A stretch of 9,888 bases of DNA, taken from the NCBI GenBank assembly GCA_964547795.1, contig CAZJPD010000031.1, forward strand, positions 1-9,888, in the 5' to 3' direction. The position numbers and the translations under genes were made by a program. Of the stretch, positions 1 through 6,389 are shown piece after piece. Below the pieces are notes generated by a model. That model was not told where the DNA came from. It was given only the letters and a program-made list of their open reading frames with translations, and ran no database searches. Every line of letters begins with the position of its first letter. Position 1 is the first letter of the stretch. Source of the stretch: CAZJPD01 sp964547795. Its GTDB lineage: Bacteria > Pseudomonadota > Alphaproteobacteria > Rickettsiales > Midichloriaceae.

Positions 1-442
1 TATCTTCCTTCCTCATTGTTGAGATTTTTCGTTTCTTTAATTTAGATAAGTACCTGTTATACTGATTTATGTTCTCTTTGTAGCTTTTCTTATGCTTTTT
101 TGCATATTTGTTAATGTATAACTCAAATAGTTCTTCAAATCTCAATTCTTTACTTATTTGTTTTTTCTTTTCGTTCGGATCAATTCCTTCCCCTACTGCA
201 CCACTTATATTTACAGTAGCTTTCCTTGCTGTCTCTACTGTAACCTCTGGAAAGTTCCCTACAATAAATCTTTTATCAACTCCCCTTATTCTTTTTCTAA
301 CAAAAAAGGTCATTACTCTATTTTTAGTGATATAAAGACTTAACCCCCTTTCTTTACTATCCCTATATATTGCAATTCCTTTACTAGGAGTTGGTAACCC
401 ATATATTGCTGCTTTTGTAAAATTTATTTTGTTCCCTGCCAT
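1..442 (-). CDS. Tyrosine recombinase (phage/island integrase), N-terminal part, cut by the window edge
   Basis: An open frame on the minus strand starts at ATG 440-442 and runs for 147 codons without a stop to base 1, so the catalytic domain lies outside the window. Residues about 1-95 look like the arm-DNA-binding domain of P4-type integrases (DUF4102): GLPTPSKG near 15-22, VGNFPEVTVETARKA at 61-75, and the closing GEGIDP at 84-89. Residues from about 100 (FEELFELYINKY) begin the SAM-like core-binding domain, and the lysine-rich part after 113 fits DNA binding. The start is supported by an AGAGGG Shine-Dalgarno-like site (448-453) six bases upstream. The gene points away from a tRNA-Lys fragment 155 bases upstream, the usual placing of an integrase at the end of its own island. 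It would catalyse site-specific integration and excision. Whether the whole gene is intact cannot be seen. Confidence 0.88.
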   Translation of the reverse strand, partial: MAGNKINFTKAAIYGLPTPSKGIAIYRDSKERGLSLYITKNRVMTFFVRKRIRGVDKRFIVGNFPEVTVETARKATVNISGAVGEGIDPNEKKKQISKELRFEELFELYINKYAKKHKKSYKENINQYNRYLSKLKKRKISTMRKED

Positions 443-503
443 TTAGACCCTCTGACTAATTCCATTGCCGCACTGTTGCCGCAGTCTGTATTAAATTCTA
501 TAT

Positions 504-587
504 AACTACATTAAGCTATATTAAATTTATGCTGCCCTATAAATGCTGCAAAATCAAACTTTATTAATGAGTATTAAACTACATTAA
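504..587. repeat. Direct repeats between integrase start and tRNA fragment (possible integrase arm sites)
   Basis: The 11-mer AACTACATTAA occurs at 504-514 and again at 577-587, 73 bases apart. Related TATTAAA words occur near 490, 519 and 572. Short direct repeats beside the att core are where the arm-binding domain of tyrosine recombinases binds. That role is inference, because such words are also easy to find in AT-rich DNA. The rest of 443-596 shows no gene. Confidence 0.35.
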
Positions 588-596
588 CCCCTAGAC

Positions 597-648
597 AACC
601 AGACTTTTAATCAGTGGGTCATAGATTCGAATCCTGTCGGGATCACCA
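597..648 (+). pseudogene. 3' fragment of a tRNA-Lys(UUU) gene, probable att site
   Basis: The sequence matches a tRNA from the anticodon arm to the 3' end. It has the anticodon loop CTTTTAA (604-610, anticodon TTT), variable loop GGGTC (616-620), T loop TTCGAAT (626-632) between ATAGA and CCTGT, acceptor 3' strand CGGGATC (638-644), discriminator A and an encoded CCA (646-648). No D arm or 5' acceptor strand (expected GATCCCG) lies upstream, so it cannot be a working tRNA. The anticodon stem has two mismatches (CCAGA against TCAGT). The T-stem pair next to the loop is A-C instead of the invariant G-C, so the copy has decayed. With an integrase gene just to its left, it is best read as the tRNA-end copy left by integration into the 3' end of a tRNA-Lys gene. 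Confidence 0.8.
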
Positions 649-722
649 CTTTTTAAGCGGGATATAGAAGATTAAGGAAAAGAGTAAAAGATTTGTTTAA
701 ATATTTATCGCAGCTAAGTTAA
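649..722. other. Short spacer right of the tRNA fragment, no gene seen
   Basis: The bases after the CCA end include a short T run, as often found after tRNA genes, then AT-rich sequence with stops in all plus frames. If the tRNA fragment is an att site, this stretch was originally the chromosomal sequence downstream of the intact tRNA gene. Confidence 0.4.
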
Positions 723-758
723 TTAAGCTTAGTAGATGAGATTGAGCCACAAGCAAAG

Positions 759-1442
759 TTGTTTTATCCCATTACTAATTGTTATCAACTTATTACATCC
801 CTTATTACAGATAGATTATATGATCTTAGAGTTTCATATCAAAGAATAGAAAATTTTAAAAAATTATTAAAAGAGTTTTTCAAGAAATATTTCATACAAA
901 ATCAACAAGTTGATAATACCACTAATATCAAAGCTGATATTCAAAATATTGTTTTTACTGCAATAGATTTAGAAAAGTCATTAAAAAATGAATTATCAAT
1001 ACAGCCTATCTACTTAGTTACAGCAAAGAGAGGGTATGATGTAAACCTTCTTACATCATATCCTGCAGTTATATTTCCAGGATTATTGGAAAAATTTCCT
1101 GATTTAGAATATGATAGTTTTTCTTTGGCTTTTTCTCTTCCTAGTGCCTGTATTTTTCACCTTATGAAAATATTAGAATTTTTAGCGAGAGAGTACTACA
1201 GGGTAGTCGTGCCAACAAAAGATTTGCCAGAGCGTGGTCAAGGCTTGGGGTTGTATTTATCAAATATTCCGAAAAATGACAACAATAAAAGATTAATTGC
1301 TCTGCTAACATCTATTAAGGATAATATTAGAAATCCTATTATACACCCAGACATTAAAATTGATATTTATGAAGCAATTGCAATACTTGGTAGTACACTT
1401 GAGGTAATAGGTTTGTTATTAAAAGAACTCTCTAAATCTTAA
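759..1442 (+). CDS. HEPN-like protein of unknown function
   Basis: This 227-residue reading frame has no stop and begins with TTG at 759. It is open further upstream to 723 but without an ATG, so the true start is uncertain or the N-terminus has been lost. I recognise the C-terminal half as similar to a widespread bacterial family of uncharacterised proteins. It has a helix SACIFHLMKILEFLAR (129-144) and, after a short linker, a helix carrying R-N-x-x-x-H (R191, H196 in RNPIIHPD), followed by a last helix. This R-x4-H spacing is the signature of HEPN-fold RNases, which act in toxin-antitoxin and abortive-infection systems. Many family members are, however, uncharacterised. The first 120 residues are basic and helical with no motif I know. 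No antitoxin-like partner gene lies beside it. It sits between the tRNA-Lys fragment and a transposase remnant whose stop codon overlaps its last four bases convergently. Confidence 0.7.
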   Translation: MFYPITNCYQLITSLITDRLYDLRVSYQRIENFKKLLKEFFKKYFIQNQQVDNTTNIKADIQNIVFTAIDLEKSLKNELSIQPIYLVTAKRGYDVNLLTSYPAVIFPGLLEKFPDLEYDSFSLAFSLPSACIFHLMKILEFLAREYYRVVVPTKDLPERGQGLGLYLSNIPKNDNNKRLIALLTSIKDNIRNPIIHPDIKIDIYEAIAILGSTLEVIGLLLKELSKS

Positions 1443-1858
1443 ATAACACAAAGTATTTTATCCAACATATTACCAAACGTAGTATCGCTGCCTTTTTCAT
1501 TATATCTAAAACAAAATTCATCAATATATTTATTCAAGTATTTCTTAGAAACCCAGTGAAATTGACCAATAATTCTTCTTTTTAAAATTGCCCAAAAACT
1601 CTCAATAGTGTTTGTATGTATATCTTTACCGCTTACATATTCCTTTTTATGATTTACTTGTGAACGTTTTAATAATCTGTTCATCCTAGAATACCCTTTA
1701 TATTTATCAGTCATTAAAGTTGAGCTCTCAATATCAATGTTCTCAATTACCATCTTTTGCAAATCTTTCGACTTCAATTTATTTTTACTTACCTTTGTTG
1801 CTTTAACTTTCCCCTCTCTTTCTATCATTCCTACAACACACCAAAACCAATGAAACAC
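1439..1858 (-). pseudogene. IS1595-family transposase, C-terminal half
   Basis: A 139-codon frame covers the C-terminal half of an IS1595 (ISXO2-like) DDE transposase. It begins near GMIEREGKVKA, then has TLMTDKYKGYS with the second catalytic Asp (D51) and the typical block HTNTIESFWAILKR with the catalytic Glu (E86), and closes with EFCFRYNEK. Full members are about 300 residues. The N-terminal zinc-binding part and the first catalytic Asp are absent, and plus-strand sequence of another gene begins directly at about 1859, so this copy is truncated and should be inactive. I found no clear terminal inverted repeats. The left end meets the stop codon of the HEPN-like gene, so the IS tail beyond the transposase stop also seems lost. 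The initial ATG is just the first in the remaining frame. Confidence 0.88.
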
Positions 1859-1999
1859 ATGTAGTAGAAAATGATTTTGTTATTGCCACTATAGGTACAG
1901 TTGGAAAGATTGGTCGAATTGATTCAGAATTAGAGGGCTATGTTATATCAAATAATACCTCAAGAATTGCAGCTCTGAATGTGAAAGGGCAAACAATAA
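1859..1999 (+). pseudogene. Fragment resembling a type I restriction specificity subunit (HsdS), possibly fused to a helicase scrap
   Basis: About 45 codons in one plus frame read VVENDFVIATIGTVGKIGRI, then ELEGYVISNNTSRI. The pattern 'Asp-hydrophobic run-GT-hydrophobic-GK ... NN..RI' resembles the repeat found in target-recognition domains of HsdS subunits. The next residues, AALNVKGQTI (about 1970-1998), instead resemble the 'AALNv.GqTIHS' motif of Pif1/RecD-like helicases, whose next motif follows in another frame from 2000. So the piece may be an HsdS scrap joined to a helicase scrap within a few codons, or HsdS throughout. It has no start codon of its own and ends at a frameshift or stop (2019-2021 in its frame). 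It is non-functional. Confidence 0.45.
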
Positions 2000-2826
2000 G
2001 TAAAACCAAAAGATACTAAATTATACAGTAATTTAAAGACACTTATCATAGATGAGGTCTCTATGCTAAGAGCGGATTTATTAGATTGTATAGCTATCTT
2101 CTTAAAAAATATGGTCCTAGACCAGGCAAAGCTTTTGGTGGGATACAAATGATATTCATAGGTGATTTATATCAATTGCCACCCGTTGTCATAGAGAAGG
2201 AAAAAGAGATATTCAATAATCATTATCAATCGCCGTATTTCTTCAGCAGTAATGCTTTAAAAGGGCTAGATTTAGAAATTGTAGAATTGGAGAAAATTTA
2301 TAGACAGAAGGAGTTGGAATTTATCCACTTACTTAATAAAGTGAGAGATAATTCTGTGGAAAGTAGTGATATTGAATTATTAAATCAGCGTTATATTGAG
2401 GAAACATCTAAAAATACGAGTTTCAAGCAAAAGCAAAGTTTTAAAGTGTGGAAAATTAGAGAGTTCATTTTTTGGATTATTAGATTTTTTGTATTTTTCG
2501 ACGACTCCATCAAGAAATTCAAACAAAAAGAAAATAAGCCTTGCATAAACTTCACTTCAACAAATAGCAAAGCAGATCAGATAAATAGCGAATATCTAGT
2601 GAAAATAGAAGGAAAGTCATATAGGTCTACAGCTGAAATATCTGGTGAGTTTGATGAGAGTTCATACCCTACTTCTGTGGAGCTTGAATATAAAGTAGGT
2701 GCACAGATAATGACGCTAAATAATGATTCAAAGGATAGGTAGGTTAATGGAAGTATTGGAGTTATTGAAAAAAGGAAAAAAGATGAAAAAGGAGAAGTAT
2801 ATTTGATAGTTATTTTACCTAGCTAA
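2000..2826 (+). pseudogene. Pif1/RecD-like superfamily 1 DNA helicase, broken internal fragment
   Basis: Two plus frames together encode helicase motifs in the right order. In the first frame from 2000 is KLYSNLKTLIIDEVSMLRAD, with Walker B Asp-Glu at about 2051-2056. A one-base deletion near the A6 run at 2104-2109 moves to the frame holding KAFGGIQMIFIGDLYQLPPV (motif III, about 2130-2190), LEIVELEKIYRQ, FTSTNSKADQIN and LEYKVGAQIMTLNND. The frame meets TAG at 2740-2742, exactly where relatives have Trp in R-W-V-N-G. It then continues as VNGSIGVIEKRK to TAA at 2824-2826. The P-loop domain at the N-terminus and the C-terminal 2B/motif VI region (AWAxTIHKSQG) are missing. Residues from 2422 to 2517 form an unusual aromatic insert. 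It would have been an ATP-dependent DNA helicase of accessory type. It is clearly dead. Confidence 0.85.
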
Positions 2827-2941
2827 ATGTTATAGAGTGACTTCCATGAAGGAGTTCCAAAAATGTAAAAGCAAAGTTAAACAATTTCTTGTAATTGAAA
2901 TTTATCTATGTTTGGTATAGTCTAATAATGTTCAATGTATT
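2827..2941. other. Non-coding gap with a weak promoter-like sequence
   Basis: No gene is seen here. TTGAAA (2895-2900) and TATAGT (2916-2921) lie in the right order on the plus strand, about 32 bases before the ATG of the AAA-ATPase-like gene. Their 15-base spacing is short, so a promoter is only possible. Confidence 0.25.
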
Positions 2942-2953
2942 TTGGTAAAGGAT

Positions 2954-5726
2954 ATGGCAGAGAATCTAAAAATAGCAATAAGTCCTAATACATTTAAGGA
3001 TGCAGTAACGGAGCATGATATATTTGTAGATAAAAGTTTGTTTATTAAGGAAGTTATAGACAGTGTAGAAAGAGCTATACTAATAACCCGTCCTAGAAGA
3101 TGGGGAAAGACCTTGAACCTTGATATGCTTAAAGACTTCTTTGAACCTGAGATTGAAGATGGAAAGCCCAAGTTATTTGAAGCTCAGGAAAATAGGCAAA
3201 TATTTGAAAAACTCACAATTGGCATGGGTGGTTATGTTGATACTAAAGAAATTACTTATAGAATAATATTGTTAAAGGATAATGCTTTGGTGGGGGATTA
3301 TAATAAATGGATTGAAATAGCAAGAACTCTTGATTTTAGCGATAAGGAGTATGTACTAAAAAATTGTAAAACTAATCAAGACACAAATGAACAATTAAAG
3401 TCCATAGTGAGGCAGCATATACTAACACTCAAAGCGAAATTTTCTGATATAAGTAACCTAAAAAGTTTGATTACTGAGTATCATATAGCTAAGGATAGAA
3501 TGGATAGTGGAAGGAAGGAAGAGAAGCCAGTGCTTGAGCAAAAAAGAAATGAGAAGTTAGGATTGTTAAGGCAGGCAATAGAAGGAAAGATAGAAGAGTG
3601 GGAAAAGAGTGGTCATGCAAATTATCAAGCAGTAAAACAAGAATTTGATTTAATGAGCAGAAATCAAGGGAAATATCCTGTTATTTTTATGACCTTAAAG
3701 ATGTAAAGGCTAATTCAAAGCAAGGGGTGGAAAGTGAGTTGAAACTAGAAATTAGTAAACTTTTTTCTGACCATGAGTATTTGACTATGGCAATTAATTC
3801 TAAGTAGGAAAAGACTTCTGCAGATATTAAAAATCTAAAAAAGTTTGATAGCTTAATACAAGAAACAGCAACAACAAAAGACCTAAAAGACAGTATACGT
3901 TTTTTAAACGAACTACTACACAAACATCATGGACAAAGGGTATATATACTGATAGATGAATACGACAAGCCAGTGAATTGGTTTTTGGAAAAGGGGATTT
4001 TGCAGGAGAATAAAGCATTAATGAATGAGGTGGCAGATTTAGTAAGTGGTATGTTATCTGAATGTGGTAAAAATAACCCTCATCTACAAAAAATAGTATT
4101 AACTGGCATACTTGATACTGTGAAGAAAGAAGACAATTCAGGATTTAATAATGTAGTAGTTTTTGGGATTATGGATGCGAAATTTAGTAAGCACTTTGGG
4201 TTTTCTCAAGAGGAAGTAGACCAACTTATAAGAAAGTTAAATTTTGAAGAGGGTATAAAGGGTGTAGTAAGTAAAAATATAAAAGATTGGTATAATGGCT
4301 ATTCAGTACCCATAGGTGCTAATAAAACAATAGAAGTTTATACGCCGTGGGCTGTAATGAATTACTTAAGTGATGTTTATACTGTGGGACAATTAAAACC
4401 ACAAAACCATTGGACGCAAAGTGGAGCTGCAGATATGTTCGAAGCATTGTTGACAAGAGAAATATGTTTTGACACTAATTTCAGTTCTAAGTTTAAGGAT
4501 ATTACTGCAAAAGATTTAGTTCCATTAGAATTTAGTAAAAAAATTTCATTATTCAGATATGATCCAAACCCCCTTCTGATAATGAGAAATTCTTCTCTTA
4601 TTTACTACTTAATGCAGGATATTTAACAGGTCAAGAAGAAGGGGAGCAACATAAATTCAGAATTTCTAACTTTGAAGTAAAGCAAGAATTTATTGATATT
4701 GTAAGGCGTCAAACAGAAGTCCAAGCAACAGGTTGTGCTAGATGATTTACAGAATTACAAGACAATTTGTTAAAGCAATATCATATTCAGGCATTTAATG
4801 CTATAAAAGAGCATGATATAGCAAAGTTAGAAGAAATTTTTGCAACTCCTAATATCAAGTGTGATGATACAGACTTAAACTTTAACTATCTATATATAGC
4901 GGCTATTGCAGGAGATATAAATACATTCTCTTTTTTTATCTCAAAAGTGCTATAAGAATTTATATGATGGGGATAAAGCTTTTGAATTAAGCCCTTTTGA
5001 TTACGCTTATTTAGGGAATAATCATGAAGATTTTATGGATATATTTTTAAATATCCTATCACAAGCATCCCGACGTCAGCAGGTGCAGGGGGGCTTGTTT
5101 GTTGGGTGGGTAAAGGTGGTGAGCTAGGTGAACTTGTTAAAGAGGTAGCAATAACGTATAAATCTAAAAGTGGTATTGGTATAAAAGGAGGCATTGATAG
5201 TGATGTTTGTAATAGGTATCAAGAATATTACAACACCAACATAAAGAATCCAAATATATTTTCTCATTTGATACAATTTGAAAAGTATAAAGCAGAAGCT
5301 GAGCAAGCAAACTTATTGCCAGAAATAAGAGGAAAATTATACACAGTTATAGATTATGGATGTAGATAAAACAAAGAAATATCAAGAATAGATAAGCATA
5401 TATTTGCAAATACTTATTATGGAAGAGAAAGTTTTACTTTTTATTTATGTGAGGAATATCAAGGGAAGGAAGTATTGCCATATAGTCCAGAGCAAGCAAT
5501 GGTTGAGGGTGGAAGTGGACAATATGAGGAGTATCATGATAAAACACATCATTTAGTAGAAGAAGAGGCAAGTAAGTATGTAACTGAAGGTGATTATAGT
5601 GGATATTCCTATTGGTTAGGAGGAGCTATAACGTTGGGTTTAGGAGTAATTAGTTACTGCTTTTGCTGTTCAAACCAAGCTCCAGATTTAGGAGTTCCAA
5701 ATGTTTGGGCTGAGAATGCCTTTTAA
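2954..5726 (+). pseudogene. AAA-ATPase-like / ankyrin-like / membrane-helix protein, decayed by several frameshifts and stops
   Basis: Joining successive plus frames gives one protein of about 920 residues. Frame one (2954 to about 3694) has the AAA-ATPase_like start: FKDAVTEHDIFVDKSLFIKE, then the degenerate P-loop RPRRWGKTLNLDML (from 3089). A lost T near 3695 shifts to a frame with LKDVKANSKQGVE, TAG at 3805-3807, Walker B VYILIDEYDKP (from 3940) and DWYNGYSVP. A lost base at the C5 run (4569-4573) leads to FFSYLLLNAGYLTG and TGA at 4743-4745. Ankyrin-like sequence follows: AFNAIKEHDIAKLEEIF, NYLYIAAIAGDINTF and, after a shift at T7 (4931-4937), FELSPFDYAYLGNN. After a shift at G6 (5088-5093) comes an unrecognised region with TAA at 5367-5369, a hydrophobic helix YWLGGAITLGLGVISYCFCC (about 5608-5667), and the end at 5724-5726. 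The usual PD-(D/E)XK partner domain of this family is not seen. The ATG at 2954 was preferred over TTG 2942. In Rickettsiales such proteins are thought to be host-interaction or selfish factors; here this is inference. Confidence 0.85.
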
Positions 5727-5986
5727 TGCTCAGTAGGGAGTGGTATATGGCACAGTTAGCAATATTTTAGCTCTGCTGTTTACAACATGATACACATAGA
5801 TTAATAAAATGTGTATGCAAAAATGAAGGTTCTAAAATTCGTATTCGGATAAAATTATTAAAACAAAATAAATTATGTTGTATTTTGTTGGTCAAGAAAA
5901 GTAGCACATTGTGCTTATCAAGCCTTTAATATGGGGATATAAAGGCAATTATTAACAGCAGCATAATACAAGAATATTACATCGTA
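5727..5986. other. Non-coding spacer with a perfect palindrome
   Basis: No gene is recognised on either strand. The only clear structure is TAGCACA-T-TGTGCTA at 5902-5916, a seven-base-pair inverted repeat around one base, which could be a protein-binding site or a chance palindrome. No T run follows it, so it is not a standard terminator. Confidence 0.35.
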
Positions 5987-6010
5987 TTACTTCTGCATTA
6001 CGGGGATAAA

Positions 6011-6271
6011 GGGGAGTTTTAGTGTTCTTTTTCAAGCTTTTTTTGGGTCTTCTATATGTCTACTTCTACTTGTTGGGCTTAGAAATACCCATTTGCTTCT
6101 AGCTTGTTCTTTTCTTTTGTTTAGTATATCAATAGCAAGTGGTAGTAATGGAACAGTAAGAGATTTGCCGTTTTTTGTTTCTGGTATACGCCATTATTTC
6201 CTTTCAAGGTGTACATCATCCCAATACATAGCAAGCACGTTTTGGGGGCGTTTTAAAAAGAAGTTTTGTAT
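6011..6271 (-). pseudogene. Second tyrosine recombinase, fragment of the catalytic domain
   Basis: The minus frame from about 6271 leftward reads QNVLAMYWDDVHLERK, a TAA stop at 6194-6196, then WRIPETKNGKSLTVPLLPLA, KWVFLSPTSRSRHIEDPKKA, a TGA stop at 6032-6034, and KRTLK. This is the standard island/phage integrase stretch 'NVLAM.W.D.dle...WRIPETKNG..l.vPL ... WVFPS ... GHI.dPKkAWkr'. The conserved beta-hairpin lysine (PETKNG) is present. The upstream catalytic Arg of the TGAR-N motif appears replaced (KRPQNV). The downstream H-x-x-R and Tyr boxes are absent, as is the whole N-terminal half. Two stops and missing catalytic boxes make it a dead remnant. It is distinct from the integrase at 1-442 and suggests a second, older insertion beside the CCA-adding enzyme gene. 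Confidence 0.85.
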
Positions 6272-6389
6272 TCTATAATTTCAAATGTCATTACTATTCT
6301 TACACCTCTATTGCAATTATCTTTGTAAATCATACACTGAATTGAAGTTTTCTCTTTTTAATTTCTGACTTTTCTGGATTATCCCAAAC
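6272..6389. other. Spacer downstream of the CCA-adding enzyme gene
   Basis: AT-rich sequence with no gene. No hairpin followed by a T run is visible on the minus strand after the nucleotidyltransferase stop, so how that transcript ends is not evident. Confidence 0.3.

Noticed and set aside
108..343. Two overlapping plus-strand reading frames rich in Phe and Ser
   Set aside because: They are antisense to the integrase frame, whose protein matches a known domain.
489..587. CRISPR-like array of TATTAAA/ACTACATTAA words
   Set aside because: The repeats are too short and irregularly spaced, without equal-length spacers or cas genes.
5124..5306. 60-residue minus-strand frame opposite the large pseudogene
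   Set aside because: No similarity or start signal; it is a shadow of the plus-strand coding remnant.
4743..6034. TGA read as tryptophan (altered genetic code)
   Set aside because: The CCA-adding enzyme ends at TGA and uses TGG for Trp (for example NDWVSD), and other lesions in the same pseudogenes are TAG and TAA.
6093..6278. 61-residue plus-strand frame
   Set aside because: It is antisense to the integrase remnant, which has clear family motifs.
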